DNA from: Candidatus Nanopelagicales bacterium
GTDB taxonomy: Bacteria; Actinomycetota; Actinomycetes; S36-B12; CAIYMF01
Direction of reading: 5' to 3'
Assembly (NCBI GenBank): GCA_017882705.1
Contig: JADGOZ010000002.1
Location: 1 to 39,117 of the forward strand
Length of the DNA: 39,117 bases
The notes below the pieces were generated by a model. The model had not been told where the DNA came from and did not search any database. It saw only the letters and a program-made list of their open reading frames with translations. Position numbers and translations under genes: made by a program. Below are positions 31,191 to 39,117 of this stretch, piece after piece (within the stretch, counting starts at the first letter, position 1; each line of letters opens with the position of its first letter).

Positions 31191-32195
31191 GTGAGCGACC
31201 CGGCGGACGAGCGCGCAGTCGTCGCGCCGTCGGTCGGGACTGCCCACGAGCATCATCACGCGCCGGTGTGGGCGCTGACGCTCGCCTTCGTCGTCGGTCT
31301 GCTCGTGGTGATCCAGAGCCGGAGCAACGGCGAGCTCGCCGTCGCCGTGCACGACGGACTCTTCGCGGCCGTTCTGTCCTTCGGGGTCGGCGCGCTGATC
31401 CTTCTCGTGGTCATCGGCCTCCGACCTGCGACGAGGCGTGCCCTCGTCGTCTCGCTCCCCGCACGCCTGCGCACGCGGCAGCTGCGGTGGTGGCACCTCG
31501 TCGGCGGCCTCGGAGGGGCGCTGCTCGTCGCGGGCCAGGGGATCGCCGTACCCCTGCTCGGCGTGGCGCTGTTCACCGTCGGCATGGTCGCCGGCAACAC
31601 CGGCACCTCCCTCCTCGTCGACCGGTTCGGACTGGGGCCGGGCGTCCCCCGACCGCTCACGGTTCGCCGGGTCGTGGCGGCGGTGGGAGTGACCCTCGCG
31701 GTGGGTCTCGCGGTGTCGGGACGCCTGAGATCGGGCGACCTCGTGGCCTGGGCCCTGGTGCTCGTCCTGATCGCCGGCGCGGCCACCGCCGTGCAGTCAG
31801 CGGTCAACGGCCAGGTGGCGGTGCAGACCGGCGACCCCCTGGCAGCGACGTCGGTCAACTTCGCGGTCGGCCTGACCGCACTCCTCGTGGCGCTCGGCGT
31901 GGAGCACCTCGCTGGTCACGCATGGGTCGCGCCGCCTCCGCCGTGGGAGCAGCCGTGGCTCTGGCTTGGCGGTCCGGTCGGTGTCCTCTTCATCGCCTCG
32001 GCGACGATCGTCGTGAAGCCGCTCGGGGTCCTGCTGTTCGGCCTGCTCAACATCGCCGGCCAGCTCACCGGATCGCTGATCTCCGACCTCGTGTTCCCCA
32101 CGCAGGGAACCGTGGTCAGCTGGCAGCTGCTCTCCGGCATGGCGCTGACGGCCGCCTCGGTCGCCCTCGCCGCGACGAGGCCACGCCGCCGCTAG
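31191..32195 (+). CDS. DMT-family transporter, YdcZ/DUF606 type
   Basis: This integral membrane protein of about 334 residues has ten hydrophobic segments arranged as two similar halves of about 150 residues. Each half starts with a segment such as VVIQSRSNGELAVAVHDGLFAAVLSFGVGAL or AVQSAVNGQVAVQTGDPLAATSVNFAVGL, the duplicated QsxxNgxla motif of DUF606 proteins. The family belongs to the drug/metabolite transporter superfamily and its substrates are mostly unknown. GTG 31191 is the best start; GTG 31173 is an alternative. The short His-rich EHHHAP stretch precedes the first membrane segment. It is probably separate from the ABC operon, 52 bp upstream. Confidence 0.82.
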   Translation: MSDPADERAVVAPSVGTAHEHHHAPVWALTLAFVVGLLVVIQSRSNGELAVAVHDGLFAAVLSFGVGALILLVVIGLRPATRRALVVSLPARLRTRQLRWWHLVGGLGGALLVAGQGIAVPLLGVALFTVGMVAGNTGTSLLVDRFGLGPGVPRPLTVRRVVAAVGVTLAVGLAVSGRLRSGDLVAWALVLVLIAGAATAVQSAVNGQVAVQTGDPLAATSVNFAVGLTALLVALGVEHLAGHAWVAPPPPWEQPWLWLGGPVGVLFIASATIVVKPLGVLLFGLLNIAGQLTGSLISDLVFPTQGTVVSWQLLSGMALTAASVALAATRPRRR

Positions 32196-32213
32196 TCGTC
32201 GCCGACGTTGTCA

Positions 32214-32260
32214 CTGAGGGTGGTCCGGGCTGTCCTCGTAGCAGCCAGGGCCACCCTCAG
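32214..32260. terminator. Branched hairpin after the DMT gene
   Basis: A perfect 10-bp outer stem CTGAGGGTGG/CCACCCTCAG encloses an inner stem GGCTG/CAGCC (32228-32232 and 32242-32246). No T run follows. It is either the terminator of the transporter gene or a structure just upstream of the DUF3291 promoter. Confidence 0.5.
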
Positions 32261-32287
32261 CGAGTTCCTCTGTGGCATGGTCGGGGG

Positions 32288-32728
32288 GTGCACCTGGCCC
32301 AGCTCAACGTCGCGCGGCTCGCCCATCCGCTCGACCACCCCAACCTCGAGGCGTTCACCTCGGCGCTCGACGCCGTGAACGCCGTCGCCGACGCGGCGCC
32401 CGGCTTCGTCTGGCGGCTGCAGGAGTCCGAGATCGGCAACGCCACCGACATCCGCCCGTGGGGCGACGACATGATCGTGAACCTCTCGGTGTGGGAGGAC
32501 CTGTCCGCGCTCGAGTCCTACGTCTACGGCGCCGCGCACGCCGCGGTGCTCAAGCAGCGCCGGATGTTCTTCCACCGGATGGAGCGCCCGAGCCTCGTCC
32601 TGTGGTGGGTGCCCGAGGGCCACGAGCCGACGCTCGAGGAGGCCCGTGAGCGGCTCGACCGGCTCGAGGCGATCGGTCCCTCGCCGTACGCCTTCACGAT
32701 GCGGCAGACCTACCCCGCCGGAGCCTGA
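32288..32728 (+). CDS. DUF3291 domain protein
   Basis: This 146-residue protein fits the DUF3291 family, which has a dimeric alpha+beta barrel-like fold. Markers are HLAQLNVARLAHPLDHPNLEAF at the N-terminus, GFVWRLQ near 40, VNLSVWEDLSALESYVY near 65-82, the RRMFFHRME stretch, and LVLWWVPEGHEPTLEEARERL near 105-125. No reaction is established for the family. Start GTG 32288 has no ribosome-binding site; CATGGT at 32276-32281 could be a -10 box 6 nt before it, which suggests a leaderless mRNA. It stands alone between the transporter and the next promoter. Confidence 0.78.
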   Translation: MHLAQLNVARLAHPLDHPNLEAFTSALDAVNAVADAAPGFVWRLQESEIGNATDIRPWGDDMIVNLSVWEDLSALESYVYGAAHAAVLKQRRMFFHRMERPSLVLWWVPEGHEPTLEEARERLDRLEAIGPSPYAFTMRQTYPAGA

Positions 32729-32760
32729 CGCCCGCGTCCACGAACGCCGTCAACGATGTG

Positions 32761-32775
32761 GTCAACGCCATTGAC
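32761..32775. promoter_or_regulatory. Candidate operator overlapping the -35 box
   Basis: GTCAA-CGCCA-TTGAC is a perfect 5-bp inverted repeat that covers most of the -35 hexamer. A further GTCAACG copy begins at 32748. The TetR gene at the end of this operon is a natural candidate to bind it. Confidence 0.45.
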
Positions 32776-32799
32776 TGGCGTCCTCCGAGGCCCTAGTTT
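32771..32799 (+). promoter_or_regulatory. Leaderless promoter of the YtcJ-like amidohydrolase-TetR operon
   Basis: -35 TTGACT (32771-32776), a 17-bp spacer, -10 TAGTTT (32794-32799), and 7 nt to ATG 32807. Transcription would begin at the start codon, consistent with the absence of a ribosome-binding site. Confidence 0.68.
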
Positions 32800-32806
32800 C
32801 CCGAGC

Positions 32807-34465
32807 ATGGCCAGCAGCGCAGCCGACACGGTGTTCGTCGGCGGATCCCTGTTCACGGCGGGCATGTCGAGCTCCGCGCCGGGTGCCGTCGCCGTCCGCG
32901 GGGGCAGCATCACGGCCGTCGGAACCGACGACCAGGTGCGCGAGCTCGTCGGCCCCGCGACCGAGGTCGTCGATCTCGCGGGCGGCCTGCTCGTGCCCGG
33001 CTTCCAGGACGCGCACGTGCACCCGGTGATGGCCGGCGTCGACATGCTGCGCTGCGACATCCATCACTGCCACTCCGCCGACGAGGCTCTCGCCGTCATC
33101 GAGGCCTATGCCGGTGCGCACCCAGACCTCCCGTGGATCGTCGGCGCCGGCTGGTCGATGGACCACTACCCGGGCGGCACGCCGACGCGGCAGATGCTCG
33201 ACCGCGTGGTGCCCGACCGGCCGGCGTACTTCCCGAACCGCGACGGCCACGGAGTGTGGGCCAACACCCGTGCCCTCGAGATCGCCGGCATCACGGCGTC
33301 GACGTCGGACCCTGCCGACGGCCGCATCGAGCGCGAGCCCGACGGCCACCCCGCGGGCACGCTGCACGAGGGCGCCGGCCACCTCGTCGGCCACCTGCTG
33401 CCGCCGACCGAGCGGGCCGAGCAGGTCGCCGGCCTGCGCGTCGCGCAGGACCACCTGTTCTCCCTCGGCATCACCAGCTGGCAGGACGCGGCGGTCGGGG
33501 AGATGTTCGGGCAGAAGGACATCCTGCCGGTCTACCTCGAGGCCGCGGCGTCCGGCGACCTCAAGGGCCGCGCGGTCGGCGGCCTGTGGTGGGACCGGAT
33601 GCGCAGCAGCGACCAGATCACCGACATCGTCGACCGACGCGGCAACGGCGGGCTCGGCCGCTTCCGCCCGACGAGCGTGAAGATCATGCTCGACGGCGTC
33701 GCGGAGAACTTCACCGCCGCGATGCTCGAGCCCTACGAGGACGGCTGCGGCTGCCAGACCGAGAACGACGGCCTCGACTTCGTCGACCCGGTCGGCCTCA
33801 AGGAGTACGTCACGCGCCTCGACGCCGCGGGGTTCCAGGTGCACTTCCACGCGCTCGGCGACCGCGCGGTGCGGCACGCGCTCGATGCGCTGCAGGCCGC
33901 ACGCGAGGCGAACGGCCCCACCGGCGGCCGGCACCACCTCGCGCACCTGCAGGTCGTGCATCCCGACGACGTGCCGCGCTTCGCGCAGGTCGGCGCCACC
34001 GCCAACATCCAGGCGCTGTGGGCCGCGCACGAGGCGCAGATGGACGAGCTCACCATCCCGTTCCTCGGCGAGCGCCGAGCCGCCTGGCAGTACCCCTTCG
34101 GCGACCTCGAGCGCGCGGGTGCGCTCCTCGCCGCGGGCAGCGACTGGTCGGTCTCGAGCGCCGACCCGCTCGACGGCATCCACGTGGCCGTGAACCGCCG
34201 AGTGCCCGGCAACGCCGAGGCGGAGCCGCTCGACGTGTCGCAGGCGCTCTCGCTGGCCACCGCGCTGACGGCGTACACCGCGGGTTCCGCGCGGGTGAAC
34301 CACCAGGACGACACCACCGGCCGCATCGTCGAGGGCTACTACGCCGACCTCGCGGTGCTCGACCGCGACCCGTTCGCGGGGCATGCTGATGCCATCAGCG
34401 ACGCCACGGTGCAGGCGACGTTCGTCGAGGGCGAGTGCGTGTTCCGTGCGGGGGAGCGGGCATGA
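32807..34465 (+). CDS. YtcJ-like metal-dependent amidohydrolase
   Basis: This 552-residue member of the amidohydrolase superfamily (Amidohydro_3) has HxH in DAHVHPVM (about 70), the carboxylated-Lys position in VKIMLDGV (about 292), later His ligands in VHFHALGD (about 350) and HHLAHLQVVHP (about 383), and Asp in AAGSDWSVSSADPL (about 448). Relatives hydrolyse N-substituted formamides or other amides and cyclic imides. ATG 32807 is favoured because a good promoter ends 7 nt before it. The stop overlaps the TetR start (ATGA), so enzyme and regulator are coupled. Confidence 0.88.
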   Translation: MASSAADTVFVGGSLFTAGMSSSAPGAVAVRGGSITAVGTDDQVRELVGPATEVVDLAGGLLVPGFQDAHVHPVMAGVDMLRCDIHHCHSADEALAVIEAYAGAHPDLPWIVGAGWSMDHYPGGTPTRQMLDRVVPDRPAYFPNRDGHGVWANTRALEIAGITASTSDPADGRIEREPDGHPAGTLHEGAGHLVGHLLPPTERAEQVAGLRVAQDHLFSLGITSWQDAAVGEMFGQKDILPVYLEAAASGDLKGRAVGGLWWDRMRSSDQITDIVDRRGNGGLGRFRPTSVKIMLDGVAENFTAAMLEPYEDGCGCQTENDGLDFVDPVGLKEYVTRLDAAGFQVHFHALGDRAVRHALDALQAAREANGPTGGRHHLAHLQVVHPDDVPRFAQVGATANIQALWAAHEAQMDELTIPFLGERRAAWQYPFGDLERAGALLAAGSDWSVSSADPLDGIHVAVNRRVPGNAEAEPLDVSQALSLATALTAYTAGSARVNHQDDTTGRIVEGYYADLAVLDRDPFAGHADAISDATVQATFVEGECVFRAGERA

Positions 34466-35154
34466 GTGCGAAGAAGCAGCCGGCGCGCAAGCACCTGTCG
34501 CGCGAGCTGATCCTCGAGGCAGCCCTCGGGATCGTCGGCACCGACGACATGAACGAGCTCACGATGAGCCGGCTCGGACGTGCGCTGGACGCCGACCCGA
34601 GCGCGGTCTACCGCCACTTCCGCAACAAGGACGAGCTGCTGCTCGCGATGGCCGACGTGCAGATGGAGGAGGTCGTCCGCACGTACGAGCCGGGCGACGA
34701 CCCGTACGCCAACCTGCGGCACATGCTGTGGGTGCTGCGTCGCTCCTACCTCAGCCGCCCCGGTCTCGCGCGCGCCGTCGCGCCGCGCTTCACCGGTGGC
34801 GCGGCCGAGACGCAGCTCGTGCACCACATGATCCGCAACGTGAAGACCCTCGGCTACGCCGAGACCGAGGCGATCGCGCGGGTGCGCGCCGTCGCCGAGA
34901 TGACGCTCGGCCACATCATCATGACGGCCGAGGTGATCTCGCTCCCGCGGAAGGCGCAGGCCTTCGAGCTGGAGATGGCCCGCAGCTACTACACCTATCC
35001 GAGGCAGCCGCTCTCGCTCGCACCGCTCGAGGAGCAGCGCGCCGCGCACCGCACCGACGGCGACGAGGTCTTCGCCACGATGCTGGACACGTTCCTCGCG
35101 GGCCTCGCCGCCGACGCTCCGAAGCAGAAGCCGGCGCGCTCCCGGAAGTCCTGA
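34462..35154 (+). CDS. TetR-family regulator
   Basis: This 230-residue regulator has an N-terminal helix-turn-helix, SRELILEAALGIVGTDDMNELTMSRLGRALDADPSAVYRHFRNKDELLLAMAD (residues 13-65), and a helical ligand-binding domain to about residue 215, then a basic Lys/Arg tail. It is translationally coupled to the YtcJ-like gene, probably senses its substrate or product, and may bind the palindrome at 32761-32775. Its stop is 7 bp from the stop of the convergent peptide-transporter operon; no terminator hairpin fits between them. Confidence 0.9.
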   Translation: MSAKKQPARKHLSRELILEAALGIVGTDDMNELTMSRLGRALDADPSAVYRHFRNKDELLLAMADVQMEEVVRTYEPGDDPYANLRHMLWVLRRSYLSRPGLARAVAPRFTGGAAETQLVHHMIRNVKTLGYAETEAIARVRAVAEMTLGHIIMTAEVISLPRKAQAFELEMARSYYTYPRQPLSLAPLEEQRAAHRTDGDEVFATMLDTFLAGLAADAPKQKPARSRKS

Positions 35155-35161
35155 CCCGAGC

Positions 35162-36010
35162 TCAGCTCGCCGCGGCCTCGGCCGCAGCGTCGGCCGCCGC
35201 CTTGCGCTCCCGCATCCGCTGGGGCTTCCAGCCGGGCCCGGGGACGCTCGCACGCAGCATCTGGGTGTAGGCGTGCTGCGGGTCGTCGAGGATGTCGGCG
35301 GTGACGCCCTGCTCGACGACGATGCCGCGCTGCATCACGATCGCCTCCTCGGTGAGCTGCCGCACGACCGCGAGGTCGTGGCTGATGAGGACGTAGCTGA
35401 TGCCGCGCTCGTCACGGATGTCGGCGAGGACGTTGAGGACCTGCGCCTGGATCGAGACGTCGAGGGCCGCGACGGACTCGTCGAGGATCAGCACGTGCGG
35501 GTCCGTGGCGAGGGCGCGCGCGATCGCGACGCGCTGGCGCTGACCGCCGGAGAGCGCCTTCGGCATCGCGTTGATCTGGCGCTGGTCGAGGCCGACGATC
35601 TCGGCCAGCTCGCCGACGATCCGCTTGCGATCGGAGGCGTGGTGGTCGTGGTGCACGCGGAGGACCTCGTCGATGAGGTCGGCGCCGGACTGCCGCGGGT
35701 CGAGGCTGGAGTAGGGGTCCTGGAAGACGATCTGAACCTCCCGGCCGCGCAGCTTGCGTTCGGCGCCGCGGCGCGCAGGCTTGGACCTGTCGCGCCCGCA
35801 GGCGACGATAGTCCCGGCAGTGGGCTTCTCGAGGCCGACGATCATGCGGGCCACGGTGGTCTTGCCGCTGCCGGACTCCCCGACGATCGCGAGCGACCGG
35901 CCGGGCAGCAGGTCGAAGTTCATGTCGTCGACGGCGACCTGGGTGCCGAAGACCTTGCGCAGGCCGCGCACCGACAGCACCGGCTCGGTGGCGCTCGTGT
36001 GCTCAGACAT
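35162..36010 (-). CDS. Peptide/nickel-type ABC ATPase (DppF/OppF-like)
   Basis: This 282-residue ATPase has Walker A GESGSGKTT (about 47-55), signature ALSGGQRQRVAIARAL, Walker B VLILDESVAALD and H-loop ISHDL. It ends in a Lys/Ala-rich stretch (RERKAAADAAAEAAAS) in place of the longer C-terminal oligopeptide domain with clustered cysteines found in many relatives. Two starts are possible, ATG 36010 and GTG 36016; both overlap the end of the DppD-like gene. It forms the second ATPase of the importer. Confidence 0.9.
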   Translation of the reverse strand: MSEHTSATEPVLSVRGLRKVFGTQVAVDDMNFDLLPGRSLAIVGESGSGKTTVARMIVGLEKPTAGTIVACGRDRSKPARRGAERKLRGREVQIVFQDPYSSLDPRQSGADLIDEVLRVHHDHHASDRKRIVGELAEIVGLDQRQINAMPKALSGGQRQRVAIARALATDPHVLILDESVAALDVSIQAQVLNVLADIRDERGISYVLISHDLAVVRQLTEEAIVMQRGIVVEQGVTADILDDPQHAYTQMLRASVPGPGWKPQRMRERKAAADAAAEAAAS

Positions 36011-36992
36011 GGGCACCGTCCAGGAGGTTGCCGCGGAGGTCGGTGGCGCGCCCGCACCGGACGACCCCGCCGTCGAGGTCGGTGAGGACCTGGTCGGTGG
36101 ACCGGCACGAGTCGAGGGAGTGCGGGCAGCGCGGTGCGAACCGGCAGCCCGACGGCGCCTCGAACGCCGAGACCGGACGCCCGGGGATGGCCACGAGGCG
36201 CTCGGCCGTCGAGGAGATGTCGGGCCTCGCCTGCACGAGGGCCGCGCTGTAGGGGTGCAGGGGGTCCTCGTGGAGCCGACTGGCCGCGCTCGTCTCGACG
36301 ATCTGCCCGGCGTACATCACGCAGGTGCGGTCGCAGACGGCGCCTGCGAGCTCGAGGTCGTGGGTGATGAACAGCATCGACAGGCCGCGGTCGCGCCGCA
36401 GGTCGTCGAGGATCGCCATCACCTCGGCCTGGGTGGTGACGTCGAGTGCTGTCGTGCACTCGTCGGCGAGCAGCAGTCGCGGCTCGGACAGCAGCGCGGT
36501 CGCGATCATGACGCGCTGGAGCATGCCGCCGGACAGCTCGTGCGGGAACTGCTTGAGCCGCTTGCCCGGGTCGTCGATGCCGACCTCGTCGAGCGCGGCG
36601 GCTGCCTTGCGGACCGCCTCGGCCTTCGGGACGTCGTCGAGGATGCGCAGCGACTCGGTCATGAAGTCGGAGATGCGGCGTACGGGATTGATGTGGGCGC
36701 GCGGGTCCTGGAAGACCACGGCCACCTGGGCGCGGTGCTTGAGGAGCGCGTCGCCGGACAGGGCGAGGACGTCGGTTCCGTCGAAGGTGACCGAGCCGGT
36801 GACCGTGGCGCCGTCGGGGAGCAGCCGCGCGATCGCCTTGGCGGTCATGGACTTCCCGGAGCCGGACTCGCCGACGAGGCCCATCGCCTCGCCTTCGCCG
36901 ATGTCCAGCGACGTGCCGGTGATGACCTCGCGTGGCCCGGCGTCCATCTTGAGCTGCACGGTGAGGTCACGGACCTCGAGGAGGCTGCTCAT
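36003..36992 (-). CDS. Peptide/nickel-type ABC ATPase (DppD/OppD-like)
   Basis: This 329-residue ATPase has Walker A GESGSGKSM (about 40-48), signature ELSGGMLQRVMIA, H-loop ITHDL, and a C-terminal oligo_HPY segment with GCRFAPRCPHSLDSCR (about 285-300), the Cys cluster of this family. Walker B reads LLLADECTTALD, with Cys where Pro is nearly universal (DEPT); this is unusual but does not touch the catalytic Glu. ATG 36992 overlaps the DppC-like stop. Confidence 0.91.
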   Translation of the reverse strand: MSSLLEVRDLTVQLKMDAGPREVITGTSLDIGEGEAMGLVGESGSGKSMTAKAIARLLPDGATVTGSVTFDGTDVLALSGDALLKHRAQVAVVFQDPRAHINPVRRISDFMTESLRILDDVPKAEAVRKAAAALDEVGIDDPGKRLKQFPHELSGGMLQRVMIATALLSEPRLLLADECTTALDVTTQAEVMAILDDLRRDRGLSMLFITHDLELAGAVCDRTCVMYAGQIVETSAASRLHEDPLHPYSAALVQARPDISSTAERLVAIPGRPVSAFEAPSGCRFAPRCPHSLDSCRSTDQVLTDLDGGVVRCGRATDLRGNLLDGAHV

Positions 36993-37864
36993 CGGAGGAC
37001 GTCCTTCGAGCTGGCGTCGAGCCGTTCGCCGAGGAAGCTCACGGCGGCGACGACGGCGACGATGCAGAGGACCGCCGTGAGGGACACGATCGGGTAGCCC
37101 TGCAGCAGGCTGGTCTTCCCCTCGCTGACCATGACGCCCCAGTCGGCCTGCGGCGACTGCACGCCGAGACCGAGGAACGAGATGGCGGCGAGGTCGACCA
37201 TCGCGAAGCCGAACAGGATCGTGCCCTGCGCCACGATGAGGCTGGAGATGTTGGGGAGCAGGTGCCGGACGCACAGCCGCCAGGCACCGAAGCCCTGCAC
37301 CTCGAGCGCGGCGATGTAGGTCATCGCGCGCTCCTTGAGCGCGGCGCCGCGCAGCACGCGGGCGACATACGGCGAGTACGCGATGGCCAGCGCGAGGCCG
37401 GCGGAGAGCAGGCTCGGACCGAACACCGCGGCGGCGACGACCGCGAGCAGGATGCCGGGGAAGGCGAAGAGGACGTCGAGCCCGGCAGAGACGCTGGCGT
37501 CGAACTTGCCGCCGAACCACGCGGTCGCGATCGCGAGCGTCGTGCCGATCGCGACCGCGATCAGCGCGACGAACCCGGCTCCGAGGACCGTGGTGCGGGC
37601 GCCTTCCATGATCCGGCTGAGGACGTCGCGCCCCTGGCCGTCGAAGCCCAGCAGGTGGGAGCCGAACGGGCCCACGTTGGCGAACGAGAGGTCGCTCAGG
37701 TTGGGGTCGAACGGGCGCAGGATCGGCCCGAAGATCGCGAGCAGGAGCGCGAGCGCGATGATCGCGATGCTCACCCAGCCGATGACACCGATCCTGCTCA
37801 GGCGGCGCCGGCTCGGCGCGGACTCCTCGGCCTCGGCCACCGGGTCCAGGATCTCGGTGCTCAC
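36989..37864 (-). CDS. Peptide/nickel-type ABC permease (DppC-like)
   Basis: This 291-residue permease has an N-terminal OppC_N segment (membrane span about 25-45, followed by HLLGFDGQGRDVLSRIMEGARTT) and five further spans. The coupling motif EVQGFGAWRLCVRHLLPNISS (about 188-208) is of the EAA type. GTG 37864 overlaps the DppB-like stop (GTGA), although the frame is open upstream. It forms the channel with DppB. Confidence 0.92.
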   Translation of the reverse strand: MSTEILDPVAEAEESAPSRRRLSRIGVIGWVSIAIIALALLLAIFGPILRPFDPNLSDLSFANVGPFGSHLLGFDGQGRDVLSRIMEGARTTVLGAGFVALIAVAIGTTLAIATAWFGGKFDASVSAGLDVLFAFPGILLAVVAAAVFGPSLLSAGLALAIAYSPYVARVLRGAALKERAMTYIAALEVQGFGAWRLCVRHLLPNISSLIVAQGTILFGFAMVDLAAISFLGLGVQSPQADWGVMVSEGKTSLLQGYPIVSLTAVLCIVAVVAAVSFLGERLDASSKDVLR

Positions 37865-38808
37865 TGGGCACGGCTCCCCAGGGTCACACGCGGGTCGAGC
37901 AGCGCGTAGGCGATGTCGATGACCACGTTGGTGATGACGAACGCGAACACGAGCACCAGGCTGATGCCCTGCACGACGGCGAAGTCCTTGTTCTGGGCGG
38001 CCTGCACGAGATACGCGCCGAGGCCGTTGAGCCCGAACGCCGTCTCGACGATGGCCGCGAGCGCGATGAGGCTCGCGATCGTGATGCCGACGACGGTCGT
38101 GATGGGGATCGCGGCGTTGCGCAGCACGTGCCGCTGGACCACGCCGGACCACGGCAGCCCCCGGCTGATGGCGGTCTGGACGTGCTCGCGTCCGAGCTCC
38201 TCGCGGACTGCCGTGCGGGTCACCCGGGTCACCAGGGCCACCGACGTGGCGGCGAGCGCCAGGGCCGGGAGCGTGAGGTGCCGCAGGCCGTCGACGAAGC
38301 CGTCCCCCGTCCCGAGGACGGGGAACCAGCCGAGCATCACGCCGAACACGAACTGGAGGAGCACCGCAGCGGCGAACGCAGGGAGCGCCGCCGACACGGT
38401 GGAGGCGAACAGCACGCCGGTGTCGACCGTTCCTCTGCCCAGCGCACCGACGATCCCCAGCCCGACCCCGACCACGATGATGATCACCGAGGTCAGGAGC
38501 ACGAGGCTGATCGTCACGCCGATGCGCTGGGCGATGAGGGTCGAGACCTGCTCGTGCAGCGGGATCGACTCACCGAGGTCGCCGTGCAGCGCCGAGGTGA
38601 GCCAGATCCAGTAGCGCGTGAGGAACGGCTCGTTGAGGTGGTAACGCGCCTCGAGCTGAGCCATGACCTCGGGAGGTACGGTGCGGCCGCCCGTGAGTGC
38701 GGCGATCGGGCTGCCGGGCGCGAGGTAGAGCGCCCCGTAGATCGCGAAGCTCGCCACGAGCAGGGTGGCGACGAGCATCGCCCCGCGTCGTGCGATGAAC
38801 CGCAGCAC
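37861..38808 (-). CDS. Peptide/nickel-type ABC permease (DppB-like)
   Basis: This 315-residue permease has six membrane spans. Family marks are the N-terminal LYLAPGSPIAALTG, YHLNEPFLTRYWIWLTSALHGDLGESI (about 56-82) and the EAA loop REHVQTAISRGLPWSGVVQRHVLRNA (about 206-231). GTG 38808 has GGAGG 7-8 nt upstream. It lies 29 bp after the solute-binding protein gene, in the usual A-B-C-D-F order. Confidence 0.92.
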   Translation of the reverse strand: MLRFIARRGAMLVATLLVASFAIYGALYLAPGSPIAALTGGRTVPPEVMAQLEARYHLNEPFLTRYWIWLTSALHGDLGESIPLHEQVSTLIAQRIGVTISLVLLTSVIIIVVGVGLGIVGALGRGTVDTGVLFASTVSAALPAFAAAVLLQFVFGVMLGWFPVLGTGDGFVDGLRHLTLPALALAATSVALVTRVTRTAVREELGREHVQTAISRGLPWSGVVQRHVLRNAAIPITTVVGITIASLIALAAIVETAFGLNGLGAYLVQAAQNKDFAVVQGISLVLVFAFVITNVVIDIAYALLDPRVTLGSRAQ

Positions 38809-38837
38809 GTCCGTACCTCCCGAGGACCGTCGTCAGC

Positions 38838-39117
38838 TCACGCGCCGCCGAGGTAGGCGGCCCATGGCCCGAACATGTACACGAAGGTGGCCGGCGCGCC
38901 GGTGACCTTCTTGTTCATGATGAGCACGTTGTTCGCCGCCACGAGGGGGAACCACACCAGCTGGTCGGTGATGATCTTCTGCGCGTCGATGACGTCCTGG
39001 GCGCGCTTGGTGTCGTCCTTCTCGCTGCGCGCCGCGTTCAGCGCCGTCTCCACCTGCGGGTCGGTCCAGCCGCTGAAGTTCTGCGAGCCGCCCTTGGCCG
39101 CCATCGACTTGTAGAGA
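38838..39117 (-). CDS. Peptide/nickel-type ABC solute-binding protein (SBP_bac_5), C-terminal part
   Basis: Only the last ~92 residues are in the window; the start lies beyond the right edge. The visible stretch FSGWTDPQVETALNAARSEKDDTKRAQDVIDAQKII and the following DQLVWFPLVAANNVLIMNKKVTGAP are typical of the C-terminal region of DppA/OppA/NikA proteins. In this organism the full protein would be a lipoprotein that captures peptides, nickel or other ligands for the permease encoded downstream. The ligand pocket is not visible. Confidence 0.85.
   Translation of the reverse strand, partial: LYKSMAAKGGSQNFSGWTDPQVETALNAARSEKDDTKRAQDVIDAQKIITDQLVWFPLVAANNVLIMNKKVTGAPATFVYMFGPWAAYLGGA

Overview
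This is a high-GC actinobacterial chromosome segment. The evidence is the strong G/C bias at third codon positions, frequent GTG starts, four-base start/stop overlaps (ATGA, GTGA), several promoters whose start codon lies about 7 nt after the -10 box (leaderless type), lipoprotein solute-binding proteins, and a perM-purN-purH block with the same order as Mycobacterium tuberculosis Rv0955-Rv0957. The genus cannot be fixed from the sequence. No rRNA, tRNA, CRISPR array, transposase or integrase was seen.

Layout. (1) 1-9097, plus strand: the end of a ribose-type ABC permease, then a catabolic run: zinc alcohol dehydrogenase, VOC protein, atypical M24 protein, EboE-like TIM barrel, PanE-like reductase, YciI-like protein, TauE/SafE exporter, L-2-hydroxyglutarate oxidase and an intradiol (hydroxyquinol-type) dioxygenase. 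(2) 9171-12734: the housekeeping block perM-purN-purH. (3) 12812-22661: a second catabolic unit with aldehyde dehydrogenase and a second atypical M24 protein (minus strand), a LacI regulator (minus), and a LivKHMGF-type importer plus a beta-hydroxyacid dehydrogenase (plus). livF carries an in-frame amber codon. (4) 22738-25477: XRE-cupin regulator (minus) divergent from an SDR lacking the usual catalytic residues and a bicupin protein. (5) 25566-31138: an amidohydrolase (minus) divergent from a ribose-type ABC importer. (6) 31191-35154: a YdcZ-type DMT transporter, a DUF3291 protein, a YtcJ-like amidohydrolase and a TetR regulator. (7) 35162-39117, minus strand: a Dpp/Opp-type peptide or nickel importer, with its solute-binding protein cut by the window end.

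How it works together. Most genes import a small polar or aromatic-derived compound and oxidise or hydrolyse it: four ABC importers, two M24 proteins, two amidohydrolases and several dehydrogenases. The LacI protein probably controls unit 3. Two near-identical 14-bp palindromes sit at the same distance after the -10 boxes of two divergent promoters, one driving M24b-aldehyde dehydrogenase and one driving the Liv importer.

Most notable observations. First, a diverged remnant of the purH 3' end lies at about 22695-22775, so unit 3 is bracketed by the real purH end and a purH-like end, as expected for a gene island inserted at purH. Second, the two M24 proteins share an active site in which the second metal-ligand Asp is replaced by Cys, which argues against ordinary aminopeptidase activity. 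Third, an EboE homologue occurs with no other ebo gene in the window. Fourth, livF is interrupted by an amber codon in an otherwise intact operon.
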